From contig NZ_FXBM01000003.1 of assembly GCF_900177245.1 (NCBI RefSeq), positions 248,001 to 312,000 on the forward strand: DNA of 64,000 nt, given 5' to 3'. Each line of letters starts with the position of its first letter. The stretch's first letter is position 1. Below the pieces are notes generated by a model. That model had not been told where the DNA came from, ran no database searches, and saw only the letters and a program-made list of their open reading frames with translations. Shown piece by piece: positions 36,482 to 45,596 of this stretch. The DNA comes from Rathayibacter oskolensis (GTDB taxonomy: Bacteria; Actinomycetota; Actinomycetes; Actinomycetales; Microbacteriaceae). The translations under genes and the position numbers were made by a program.

Positions 36482-36614
36482 ATCACCTGCAGATCGCACC
36501 ATCACCTGCGGATCGCACCACCGCCTGCAGATCGCACCACCGCCTGCAGATCGCACCACCGCCTGCAGATCGCACCATCACCTGCGGATCGCACCACCGC
36601 CTGCAGACCGCGCG
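36482..36614. repeat. 19-bp tandem repeat array, seven units
   Basis: Seven contiguous 19-base units starting at 36482, 36501, 36520, 36539, 36558, 36577 and 36596. Two unit types alternate: ATCACCTGCRGATCGCACC (units 1, 2, 6) and ACCGCCTGCAGATCGCACC (units 3, 4, 5); the last unit is degenerate. The array fills the gap between two convergent genes and ends 2 bases before the stop codon of the ABC-F gene. No spacers are present, so it is not a CRISPR. Confidence 0.9.
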
Positions 36615-36616
36615 CG

Positions 36617-38311
<1,695 letters not shown>

Positions 38312-38433
38312 CGCTCCAGAGTAGGCGGGCGGGCGGTCGGGGGCGGGCGCTCGGCCGCGCACGCCCCGCGCCTCCGACGTCCCGGGCAAGGACGGCTCGA
38401 CGGCCGGATTGCACGCGCGTCTAGGATGGCCGG

Positions 38434-38964
38434 ATGAGCGAGACCACGGTCCGGAGCGGCGCGGGGTACTGGTACCCCGACGAGTCCTCCACGCGGCGCG
38501 CTGTCGAGGTGCTCAGCGCGATGCGCAGCTACCGGGTGTCCGAGATCTCGATGCGGCGGCGCACGCGCGAGAAGATGGCGATGGGCGAGACCGACCTGAT
38601 CGCGATCCAGTTCCTCCTGCGCCGGCAGCGCGAGGGCGTCATCGTCGGCGCGAAGGATCTCGCCGCGCACCTCTCGATCTCGTCCGCCTCCACCACCGTC
38701 CTCATCGATCGCCTCGTCCTCAGCGGCCACCTGATGCGGAAGCCCCACCCGACCGACCGCCGCGGCATCGTCGTCGAGGCGACGGCCGACAGCGATCAGG
38801 AGGTGCGCGGCAGGCTGAAGCTGATGCACCGCCGGATGCTCGAGATCGCCGAGGATCTCGACGCGAGCGAGGCGGAGGCGGTCGTCAACTTCCTGCGGAG
38901 GATGAGCGCGGCCGTCGACGACATCGACGCCGAGATCGAGCTCGACGACGAGCCCGAGAGTTAG
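38434..38964 (+). CDS. MarR-family transcriptional regulator
   Basis: 176 residues. Winged helix-turn-helix at about 65-125 (GAKDLAAHLSISSASTTVLIDRLVLSGHLMRKPHPTDRR shortened to its features: recognition helix SSASTTVLIDRL and wing DRRGIVVEAT). A charged C-terminal dimerisation helix follows. It is upstream of a DUF7882-type gene with a palindrome just after its stop codon (38965-38977), which is a likely binding site controlling the next gene. Confidence 0.88.
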   Translation: MSETTVRSGAGYWYPDESSTRRAVEVLSAMRSYRVSEISMRRRTREKMAMGETDLIAIQFLLRRQREGVIVGAKDLAAHLSISSASTTVLIDRLVLSGHLMRKPHPTDRRGIVVEATADSDQEVRGRLKLMHRRMLEIAEDLDASEAEAVVNFLRRMSAAVDDIDAEIELDDEPES

Positions 38965-38977
38965 CTAGACAAGCTAG
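38965..38977. promoter_or_regulatory. CTAG-N5-CTAG palindrome, probable MarR operator
   Basis: CTAGACAAGCTAG directly after the marR stop. CTAG is rare in this genome, and two copies 5 bases apart within an AT-rich patch (38961-38999) stand out. A possible promoter overlaps it (TAGACA, then TAGAGA about 20 bases on), driving the gene at 39009. Confidence 0.5.
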
Positions 38978-39008
38978 TAAAGAGCCGGACTAGAGATAGG
39001 CTGGCCTC

Positions 39009-39311
39009 ATGGGTCAATTCCTCTACGGCACCCCGCCGGCCGTGATCGAGATCGAGGACCGGACCCTCGCCCACCTCCAGATCGTCGTGTACGCGAAGTT
39101 CCGGCGCGACGAGCGCTTCAGCCTCACCCTCGACTCGATGCCCGAGGGCGCACGAGGGCGGCACTCGTTCTGGATGAACCCCAACATCGCGCTGCAGTTC
39201 CACTTCGCCGGGAGCAGGCAGCCCACGATCAACCCGTCGTGGATCGAGATCCTGATGGACGCCGCGAACGGCGGCGGCGGACTGCGGCTCCTCTCCGAGC
39301 CGCACTCCTGA
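39009..39311 (+). CDS. DUF7882-type small protein
   Basis: 100 residues. It begins MGQFLYGTPPAVIEIEDRTLAH and includes RRDERFSLTL, GRHSFWMNPNIALQFHF and NPSWIEILMDAANG. This family is common in Microbacteriaceae, often several copies per genome, and is frequently mislabelled ATP-dependent DNA ligase although far too short. Function unknown. Preceded by the CTAG palindrome and probably controlled by the adjacent MarR regulator. Confidence 0.85.
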   Translation: MGQFLYGTPPAVIEIEDRTLAHLQIVVYAKFRRDERFSLTLDSMPEGARGRHSFWMNPNIALQFHFAGSRQPTINPSWIEILMDAANGGGGLRLLSEPHS

Positions 39312-39322
39312 CGCCGGCCGAC

Positions 39323-39724
39323 TCAGGCCTGCGACACCCGGACCATGTTGCCGGACGGGTCGCGGAACGCGCAGTCGCGCGGGCCCCACGCCTGCTCGAT
39401 CGGCACCTGCAGCACCTCGGCCCCTGAGGCGCGCACCGACTCGAAGGTCGCGTCGAGGTCGCTCGCGCGGAAGACGAGCATGGGCAGCACGCCCTTCGTC
39501 AGCAGCTCCTGGAGCGCGTCGCCGTCGGCCTGCGAGCGTCCGGCGTGCGGGACCGAGAGCACCAGGCCCAGGCCCGGCTGCGCCTCGCTCCCGAGCGTGA
39601 CCCAGCGGAATCCTCCGTTCGCCACGTCCATGACGACCTCGAGGCCGAGGGCGTCGCCGTAGAAGGCGATCGACTCGTCGACGTCGGAGACGGTGATGTT
39701 CACGTACTGCAGTTCGATGCTCAT
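39323..39724 (-). CDS. VOC-family (glyoxalase-like) protein
   Basis: 133 residues, ATG at MSIELQYVNITVSD. Two beta-alpha-beta-beta-beta modules are visible: YVNITVSDVDESIAFYGDAL and FRASDLDATFESVRASG, ending AFRDPSGNMVRVSQA. Metal-ligand positions are not all obvious, so it may be a binding protein rather than an enzyme. The start is 86 bases downstream of the AraC gene on the same strand and may share its transcript. Confidence 0.87.
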   Translation of the reverse strand: MSIELQYVNITVSDVDESIAFYGDALGLEVVMDVANGGFRWVTLGSEAQPGLGLVLSVPHAGRSQADGDALQELLTKGVLPMLVFRASDLDATFESVRASGAEVLQVPIEQAWGPRDCAFRDPSGNMVRVSQA

Positions 39725-39784
39725 GGCGGCGACTCTATGCCGCACGTCCGGCGCGCCGCTTCTCCGATCCTGCTCGATGCGGGG

Positions 39785-39824
39785 CGGGTCTCGACACGCC
39801 CCTGCGGGGCTACTCGACCAGCAG
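39785..39824. repeat. REP-like element, family B copy 2
   Basis: CGGGTCTCGACACGCCCCTG then CGGGGCTACTCGACCAGCAG, with a GCCCC-TGC-GGGGC hairpin. It aligns with 34578-34621. The end of the araC-type gene, including its TAG stop at 39810-39812, is made from this element. Confidence 0.65.
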
Positions 39825-40238
39825 GGCGGCGGGCGGGCGCGGGGGCCTCACGGGGCGCGTGCGCAGCCGCGCGATGCAGTCGGGCATCGCGTCGACGGCG
39901 TCGTGCGCGTCGTCGCGGTAGGCGGAGGGGGTGCGTCCCACGATCTCCGCGAAGCGCGAGCTGAACGAGCCGAGCGACGTGCAGCCGACCGCCAGGCACG
40001 CCTCCGTCACGCTCGCCCCCGCTCGCAGCAGGGCCATCGCCCGCTCGATGCGCCGGGTCATCAGGTAGCTGTAGGGGGTCTCGCCGTAGGCCGCGCGGAA
40101 CCGCCGCGAGAAGTGCGCCGGAGACATCAGCGCTCGCGCCGCCATCGTCGGCACGTCGAGCGGCCGGGCGTACTCGCGGTCGATCAGATCGCGCACGCGG
40201 CGGAGGTGCGCGAGGTTCTCGAGCTCCTGCGGCGTCAT
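39810..40238 (-). CDS. AraC-family transcriptional regulator (short, DNA-binding domain only)
   Basis: 142 residues, essentially two helix-turn-helix motifs (about 20-105; LDVPTMAARALMSPAHFSRRFRAAYGETPYSYL and SVTEACLAVGCTSLGSFSSRF are the key parts). There is no ligand-binding domain. The C-terminal residues (RPPRPPAALLVE) are encoded by the REP-like repeat at 39785-39824, so the tail may be a late addition. The VOC gene downstream is a likely target. Confidence 0.87.
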   Translation of the reverse strand: MTPQELENLAHLRRVRDLIDREYARPLDVPTMAARALMSPAHFSRRFRAAYGETPYSYLMTRRIERAMALLRAGASVTEACLAVGCTSLGSFSSRFAEIVGRTPSAYRDDAHDAVDAMPDCIARLRTRPVRPPRPPAALLVE

Positions 40239-40335
40239 GGCTCCGACGATAGCGCCGTCGATGCGCGGCGGGCTCCGCGCATCTCCTAGGGTGGACGCGG
40301 ATGTGCCGGGGGTCGGCGCGACGAGGGGCGGGGTC

Positions 40336-40809
40336 ATGCGCGCGAGAGCACTCGGAGGCGCGGCCGCCGCCCTGGTCGTCGCGACGGCCCTGTCCGGGTG
40401 CGCGGTGCCCGCTCCGACTCCGACCGTCACCGTGACGGTCTTCGCCACCGCGACTCCGACTCCCGACCCGACCGTCACCGCCGCGCTGCCGCAGTCGACC
40501 GCGACGGTCTTCGTGCCCGTCCCCGAGGTGACCGTCACGATCACCCCGAACGCCGTCCCCGAGATCCCCGAGACCGCCTACGCGGTCGACAACGGCGCGG
40601 TACCCGGTGCGAACGGCGAGCCCACGCGCGACGGCGCGGGAGACATCGTCAGCTACGAGGTGGTCGAGGGCGACACGTTCTTCGACATCGCGCAGCGCTT
40701 CGGCATCCCCGTGCAGCAGCTCCTGCGGATGAATCCGCAGATCGCCGGAGCGGGCACCGCGGTCTACATCCGATCGGTCATCAACCTCGACGCGGACACG
40801 CTGGGCTGA
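40336..40809 (+). CDS. LysM-domain lipoprotein
   Basis: 157 residues. Signal sequence with lipobox LSGC near residue 22. A Thr/Val/Pro-rich spacer (TPTVTVTVFATATPTPDPTV) reaches to about 85. A LysM module follows at about 105-155 (SYEVVEGDTFFDIAQRFGIPVQQLLRMNP, only part quoted as EGDTFFDIAQRFGIP). LysM binds peptidoglycan, so the protein likely bridges membrane and wall. Start chosen at the ATG just before the signal peptide. Confidence 0.8.
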   Translation: MRARALGGAAAALVVATALSGCAVPAPTPTVTVTVFATATPTPDPTVTAALPQSTATVFVPVPEVTVTITPNAVPEIPETAYAVDNGAVPGANGEPTRDGAGDIVSYEVVEGDTFFDIAQRFGIPVQQLLRMNPQIAGAGTAVYIRSVINLDADTLG

Positions 40810-40816
40810 CGCGCAC

Positions 40817-40987
40817 CTACTGCGACTTGGGCAGGATGTGGAAGCCGAGCGCGAGCGAGCCGGAGATCATGAGGATGCCGGCGAAGAAGATGAAGCCGCC
40901 GAGATCGGGCCACAGGAACGCGTTGCCGAGCGCGAGGATCCCGCCGAGGAACAGCACGAACGAGAGGACGACGCCCAGACCAGTCAT
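40817..40987 (-). CDS. Small two-helix membrane protein
   Basis: 56 residues, with two hydrophobic helices (GLGVVLSFVLFLGGILALGN and GGFIFFAGILMISGSLALGF) and a short hydrophilic tail. No family recognised. It is 18 bases downstream of the HAD hydrolase start side, on the same strand, and may share its transcript. Confidence 0.6.
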   Translation of the reverse strand: MTGLGVVLSFVLFLGGILALGNAFLWPDLGGFIFFAGILMISGSLALGFHILPKSQ

Positions 40988-41004
40988 GCCCTCATCGTAC
41001 GGGC

Positions 41005-41700
41005 TCAGGGGAGGAGGAGGTTCTCGAGCTCGCCCGCCTCGGACACCAGCGCGATGGAGCCGACGGCCTCGACCGGGGAGCCGTAGCCCCACTCGACCAT
41101 GATCGTCGGGATCCCGTGCGCCGCGGCACCGTGCACGTCGTGCTCCCGGTCGCCGACCATCACGGGGGCCGAGAGGTCGACGCCGAGCTCGCGGAGGCGG
41201 CGCAGCGCCTCCTCGACCACGTCGGCCTTGGCGCTGCGCACCTCGTCCTCGGAGGCACCGCAGATCACCGTGAAGTACTGCGCGAGCCCGTAGTGCTCGA
41301 GGATGCGGGTCGCGGCCGACTCGGGCTTCGACGTCGCGAGCGAGAGGGGGATGCCGGCCTCGGCGATGCGCGCGAGCACCTCGGGCACGCCGGGATAGAG
41401 GCTGGAGTCGAAGAGCCCGCCCGCGTTGTAGCGGCGACGGTAGACGGCGAGGGCGTCCTGCGCCTGGTCGACGCTCATCCCGCCCAGTTCACGGAAGGCG
41501 TCGAGCAGCGGCGGGCCGACGTAGGCGAGGAGCTCGGCGGGCAGGGGCACGGGGCGGCCGAGCTCGACGAAGGTGTCGACGAGGGTGCCGGTGATGCCGG
41601 GCGCCGAATCGGTGATGGTGCCGTCGAGGTCGAACAGGATGCACGACCAGGTGCCGGCTCTGCGGTGCGTGCCGGCGCGGGCGAGTGTCGTGTCGGACAT
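41005..41700 (-). CDS. HAD-family phosphatase, phosphoglycolate-phosphatase-like
   Basis: 231 residues, ATG at MSDTTLARAG. HAD motifs: FDLDGTITDS (nucleophile and acid Asp), LATSKPES, and VGDREHDVHGAAAHGI. An alpha-helical cap of the Gph/PpaX group lies between about 40 and 105. Substrates in this group include phosphoglycolate and 5-prime nucleotides; which one applies is not determined. Confidence 0.87.
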   Translation of the reverse strand: MSDTTLARAGTHRRAGTWSCILFDLDGTITDSAPGITGTLVDTFVELGRPVPLPAELLAYVGPPLLDAFRELGGMSVDQAQDALAVYRRRYNAGGLFDSSLYPGVPEVLARIAEAGIPLSLATSKPESAATRILEHYGLAQYFTVICGASEDEVRSAKADVVEEALRRLRELGVDLSAPVMVGDREHDVHGAAAHGIPTIMVEWGYGSPVEAVGSIALVSEAGELENLLLP

Positions 41701-41760
41701 GGCGGGCTCCTGACCTCGAGGGACGCGGGGATGCCGACGCTGCCCCGCCGGGCCCATACT

Positions 41761-42243
41761 CTACGGTGCCGACCCGTCCGGTGCCGCTCCGTCCGGTGCC
41801 GCCGCGGCGTCGCCTCCGGTCGCGAGGGCGCTCTCGATGAAGGAGCGGGCGATCACCTGGGCGATCGAGCCGGGGTCGAGCTGCACGGCGACGAAGTCGG
41901 CGGTGCCGATGAGCGCGAAGGCCTCCCGCCCGGGGAGGACCAGCATCTGCACCGTCGGATGCTGCCGCCGGGGAACAGCGACCCGCACCTCGTCGGTCGA
42001 GGTGAACAGCGGGAGGACCAGCTCGCCGGTGGTCGTGGCGACCGTGCGCACGTGCGGGACGCCGCCCGGCTCCGACCCGGTCACGTCGACGACGAGCGAG
42101 CCCTCGAGACAGGCCGCGAGCAGCTGCTCGACCGCCGCCACCGTCGGAGCGGCGACGAGGGATTCGAGCGCCTCGCGGGCCGGAGTGTTCCGATAGGGGC
42201 CCGGTCTCGCCGGCGCGACGGGGGGACGTTCTCTCCGAGCCAT
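41761..42243 (-). CDS. SseB-domain protein
   Basis: 160 residues. SseB N-terminal-like pattern: NTPAREALESLVAAPT, LVLPLFTSTDEVRVAVP, FALIGTADFVAVQLDPGS. The family is common in actinobacteria with no assigned function. The C-terminal 20 residues are low-complexity Ala/Gly/Asp. Divergent from lsr2 across 337 bases. Confidence 0.75.
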   Translation of the reverse strand: MARRERPPVAPARPGPYRNTPAREALESLVAAPTVAAVEQLLAACLEGSLVVDVTGSEPGGVPHVRTVATTTGELVLPLFTSTDEVRVAVPRRQHPTVQMLVLPGREAFALIGTADFVAVQLDPGSIAQVIARSFIESALATGGDAAAAPDGAAPDGSAP

Positions 42244-42441
42244 GTGTCGACGTTATCCGGGATCGCTCTCCGTCCCGAATCCGGTGGAATGAGGAGATCG
42301 ACGGATGTCGGCGAGAACGGCGAATGCGCGGACGAGGCGCGCCTTTCTCTGAGTATCTGCTCCACTTATCACTTCGAGAAGCGTCATCAACGCGCATAAG
42401 CGCGCCGATACTGCTTCGAGGGGGTAACGTCTTCTTCGGTT

Positions 42442-42568
42442 CGATTCATCTCGGCTCGATTGACCTCGAGCCGATGCAGAACGGCCCGCTCGATACCGGG
42501 TCGATTGATTCCGCTCGATTCATACCGCCCGATTCATACCGGTCCGATTCACCTCGGGCCGATCAGCA
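42442..42568. repeat. Periodic CGAT leader repeats before lsr2
   Basis: Nine CGAT-initiated units starting at 42442, 42457, 42472, 42491, 42502, 42516, 42530, 42545 and 42560. The intervals are 15, 15, 19, 11, 14, 14, 15 and 15 bases. Consensus is near CGATTCATACCGGCT. The block ends just before the lsr2 ribosome site. The rest of the gap (42244-42441) is relatively AT-rich and probably holds the promoter, but no clear boxes were assigned. Confidence 0.75.
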
Positions 42569-42580
42569 CTGGAGGAAGAA

Positions 42581-42919
42581 GTGGCACAGAAGATCACGCT
42601 CGTCGACGATATCGATGGCACCCCTATCGACTCGGGAGAAGGCGGAACCGTCCGTTTCAGCGTCGACGGCGCCAATTACGAGATCGACCTCGGCCCCGAC
42701 AACATCGCCGAGCTCCACTCCGCCCTCGAGAAGTTCGTCTCGAGCGCGCGCCGCGTCGGTTCGCGCCCTGCGGCCGCCTCCACCGTCGCGAACGCGTCGA
42801 AGAGCGACCCCAAGCAGCTCAAGGCGATCCGCGAGTGGGCGAACGCCAACGGCCACCAGGTCTCCGACCGCGGCCGCATCCCGGCCGAGGTCCAGGCCGC
42901 CTACCAGGCCGCCCACTAG
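42581..42919 (+). CDS. lsr2: Lsr2-family nucleoid-associated protein
   Basis: 112 residues, GTG behind GGAGGAAGAA. N-terminal dimerisation domain (AQKITLVDDIDGTPIDSGEG, TVRFSVDGANYEIDL, ELHSALEKFVSSAR). C-terminal DNA-binding domain with the AT-hook-like R-G-R (SDRGRIPAEV) and IREWANANGHQVS. It silences AT-rich DNA as an H-NS analogue. Preceded by an unusual periodic leader (42442-42568), which may serve autoregulation. Confidence 0.96.
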   Translation: MAQKITLVDDIDGTPIDSGEGGTVRFSVDGANYEIDLGPDNIAELHSALEKFVSSARRVGSRPAAASTVANASKSDPKQLKAIREWANANGHQVSDRGRIPAEVQAAYQAAH

Positions 42920-42941
42920 CCGGTCGGCACCGAGAGACGAG

Positions 42942-42968
42942 GCCCCCGGCGACGAGATCGCAGGGGGC
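42942..42968. terminator. Hairpin between lsr2 and nucS
   Basis: GCCCCC (42942-42947) pairs with GGGGGC (42963-42968) around a 15-base loop, in the 69-base gap between two convergent genes. Could serve both strands. Confidence 0.45.
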
Positions 42969-42988
42969 TTCCGTCGGTCGGCGGGTCG

Positions 42989-43684
42989 TCAGAACAGCCG
43001 GGTGTGCGAGTCGTCCACTCCGCGCATGGCCTCGTAGTCGAGCACGACGCAGCGGATGCCCCGGTCCTGGGCGAGAGTCCTGGCCTGCGGCTTGATCTCC
43101 TGAGCCGCGAAGACTCCGGTGACGGGCGAGAGATGCGGATCCCGATTCATCAACTCGAGATAGCGGGTCAACTGCTCGACCCCGTCGATCTCTCCGCGGC
43201 GCTTGATCTCGACGGCCACGGCGGCCCCGCGGGAATCCCGGGCCAGGATGTCGACCGGTCCGATAGCGGTCATGTACTCGCGCCGGACCAGAGTGTGACC
43301 CTCGCCCAAGAGATCGATCTGCTCGGCCAGCAGGCGCTGCAGATGCGCTTCGACGCCGTCCTTCACGAGTCCGGGATCGACTCCGAGTTCGTGAGCGGAG
43401 TCGTGCAGGACCTCGTGGATCGAGACGACCAGCGCATCGCCCGTCTTCTTGTGCGCGACCGTCCACTGCTGGACGACTCCCGCCTCCTTCGCCGCCTCGT
43501 CGGGCTCGCCGGTGACCAGCGTGCACGGCGGACTCATCCAGTTCAGCGGCTTGTAGGATCCGCCGTCGGAGTGCACGAGGACGCTCCCGTCGGCCTTGAC
43601 CAGCAGGAGGCGGGTGGCGAGCGGGAGATGGGCGCTGAGACGGCCGGTGTAGTCGACGGAGCAGCGCGCGATGACGAGACGCAC
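42989..43684 (-). CDS. nucS: Endonuclease NucS (mismatch-specific)
   Basis: 231 residues from a GTG. N-terminal half [20 protein letters not shown]-type start, then [10 protein letters not shown]-terminal nuclease core with [23 protein letters not shown] (catalytic Asp, Glu, Lys) and [15 protein letters not shown]. NucS/EndoMS is the replication mismatch-repair nuclease of actinobacteria that lack MutS/MutL. Length fits the family. Confidence 0.96.
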   Translation of the reverse strand: MRLVIARCSVDYTGRLSAHLPLATRLLLVKADGSVLVHSDGGSYKPLNWMSPPCTLVTGEPDEAAKEAGVVQQWTVAHKKTGDALVVSIHEVLHDSAHELGVDPGLVKDGVEAHLQRLLAEQIDLLGEGHTLVRREYMTAIGPVDILARDSRGAAVAVEIKRRGEIDGVEQLTRYLELMNRDPHLSPVTGVFAAQEIKPQARTLAQDRGIRCVVLDYEAMRGVDDSHTRLF

Positions 43685-43713
43685 CCGTCGAGACTAGACG
43701 GCTCCGGGCGGCG

Positions 43714-44589
43714 TCAGCCGGGGTCGGCCCTCCGGCGGCGTCCGATCGGCGGCACCGGCGAGGGTGTGGTGAGGAAGGCGCGGAGGGCGATCGCGAACTC
43801 GGCCGGCGCCTCCACCCAGGGGTAGTGGCCGCACCCCTCGATCACCGCGAGGCTGCCCCGGGGGAAGAGCGCGGCGAGCGCGCCGAGCGGCGCGAGGCCG
43901 ACGAGCGCGTCGTCCTCTCCGCCGACGACCACGACGGGGCAGGCGACGCGGGAGAGGGCGGCGCGCAGCTCGTCGGCGTCGACCTCGGTGAAGAACGCGG
44001 TGAAGGCGTCGGGGTACCACAGGGCCGCCCGCTCGTGGGCGAGCGCGCGCTCGTCCCAGGTCGACCAGCCGAGGGGAGCGGCGCGCGGATAGAGCGCGAG
44101 GCGGCGCTGCGGGTCCTGCTCCTCCGAGAGCGCCCTCGCCGCCTCGATCGCGCTGGTGAACCACGGCTCGTGCTGTCTGCGACGGGCGATCGACGCGCGG
44201 TCGTCGCCTCCGATGCCGAGCCAGGCCGTCGCCGGCGCGACCAGGAGCAGGTGCGCCAGTCGCTCGGGGGCACGGGCCGCGTAGACGAGGACGGGGCGGC
44301 AGCCGGTCGCGTGCGCGAGGAGGTCGAGGGCGTCGACTCCGAGGTGAAGGCGCAGGTCTTCGAGGTCGTCGGCGAGCCCGGTGAACGACCGGACGGGCGC
44401 CGCCGTCGACCCGCCGACTCCGCGGGGGTGGAGCACCAGGATGCGGCGGGTGGCGGCGACGGGGTCGAAGGAGCCGAGATAGGCGGGGTGGCGGCCCGGC
44501 CCGCCGGGGACGACGACGAGCGGCGGTCCGTCGACCGCGCCGAGCTCGTCGACGTGGATGACCGCACCGTCACGAGCCTCGAATCGCAC
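43714..44589 (-). CDS. Alpha/beta-hydrolase-fold protein with alanine at the nucleophile position
   Basis: 291 residues. Oxyanion-hole region PGGPG near 29 and HPRGVGGS near 54, as in proline-iminopeptidase-like hydrolases. Acid-region VGGEDDALV near 225, and His in GCGHYPWVE near 257. The nucleophile elbow, normally G/A-H-S-x-G, reads AHATG, placing Ala94 (GCG) where serine is expected. It may be inactive, or a non-hydrolytic relative. It starts 28 bases before the nucS GTG end side on the same strand. Confidence 0.82.
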   Translation of the reverse strand: MRFEARDGAVIHVDELGAVDGPPLVVVPGGPGRHPAYLGSFDPVAATRRILVLHPRGVGGSTAAPVRSFTGLADDLEDLRLHLGVDALDLLAHATGCRPVLVYAARAPERLAHLLLVAPATAWLGIGGDDRASIARRRQHEPWFTSAIEAARALSEEQDPQRRLALYPRAAPLGWSTWDERALAHERAALWYPDAFTAFFTEVDADELRAALSRVACPVVVVGGEDDALVGLAPLGALAALFPRGSLAVIEGCGHYPWVEAPAEFAIALRAFLTTPSPVPPIGRRRRADPG

Positions 44590-44672
44590 CGCGTCCCCCT
44601 CCGCCGTGGTGAGGAGCCTATTGCGGGTGCGGGGATGCGCTGTAGGGGCGGGGGTGCGCCTCGGGCGCGTGG

Positions 44673-44740
44673 GATCGCGTTCGGCTCGCGGGAATCGCCG
44701 GGTTCTGCGAGCCGGACGTGGTTCGGCGAGCCGGGAGGTG
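44673..44740. repeat. Dispersed GCGAGCCG repeat, family C copy 2
   Basis: About 68 bases homologous to 18519-18585, lying in the 194-base gap between the start of the hydrolase gene and the stop of the SDR gene. Confidence 0.5.
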
Positions 44741-44783
44741 ACCCGGAGGAGGTCGGGTGGTGCTGCCGGAGGTCGGCCCGCCG

Positions 44784-45596
44784 TCAGGCCATGCGGATGA
44801 CGTTGCCGGTGACGCGGCGTCCGGCCGGCGAGACGAGGAAGGAGGCGAGGTCGCCGACCTCCTCGGGCCGGGCGACGTCGAAGAAGTGGTCGTTCTGCGC
44901 GACCGACTCGCGGACCTCATCGGTCACCCACCCGGTGTCGGTGACGGGAGGGTGCAGGGCGTTCGCGGTGATCCCGAGCACGCTCAGCTCGAGCGACGCC
45001 GACATCGTGTAGTCGACGAGGGCGGCCTTCGCGGCTCCGTACGAGACCTCTCCCGGGAAGCCGCGCTCACCTCCCGAGGTCAGCGACACGATGCGCCCGC
45101 CGTGGGCGCCGCGCCGCTCGAAGCGCTCGACGAACTCGGCGATGAGGAGGGCTCCCGCGCGCGCATCGACCGAGAACTGGCGGTCGATGGTCTCGGCCGT
45201 GACCCGGCGCTGCGGCCGGCCCATCCAGTCGGCGTCGCGGGCGCGGAAGGTGTCGATGAGCGAGCCGGTGGCGTTGTTCACGAGGACGTCGACGGGCCCG
45301 AGCGACTCCTCGGCGGCGTCGAAGAGCAGCGGGGCGGAGGCGGCGTCGCGAAGGTCCGCGGACACGGCGCGGGCACGCCCGCCCGCGGCGCGGATCCGCT
45401 CGGCGACGCGCTCGCCGTCGGTCCGGTGGGCGGCCCGCTGGCGCTCCGGCTCGTGGTCGGGGATCTCCTCGGCGAGGAAGGCGACCAGCACGGCGAGCCC
45501 GTCGGCCGCGAGGCGCTCGGCGATCGCCGCGCCGATGCCGTGATTGGCGCCGGTGACCAGGGCGACCCTGCACGCCTCCGAGCCCGGGCCGGTCAC
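44784..45596 (-). CDS. Short-chain dehydrogenase/reductase
   Basis: 270 residues. Rossmann motif TGANHGIG at 15-22, NNAT near 108, catalytic Ser in SLTSGGERG and Tyr-x3-Lys in YGAAK near 187. An insertion around 45-70 (EEIPDHEPERQRAAHRTDGE) lengthens the second beta-alpha unit. The GTG start overlaps the MFS stop by 4 bases, so it is probably co-translated with the transporter. Substrate unknown. Confidence 0.9.
   Translation of the reverse strand: MTGPGSEACRVALVTGANHGIGAAIAERLAADGLAVLVAFLAEEIPDHEPERQRAAHRTDGERVAERIRAAGGRARAVSADLRDAASAPLLFDAAEESLGPVDVLVNNATGSLIDTFRARDADWMGRPQRRVTAETIDRQFSVDARAGALLIAEFVERFERRGAHGGRIVSLTSGGERGFPGEVSYGAAKAALVDYTMSASLELSVLGITANALHPPVTDTGWVTDEVRESVAQNDHFFDVARPEEVGDLASFLVSPAGRRVTGNVIRMA

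Noticed and set aside
36482-36614. CRISPR array
   Set aside because: The 19-base units are contiguous without spacers and there are no cas genes.
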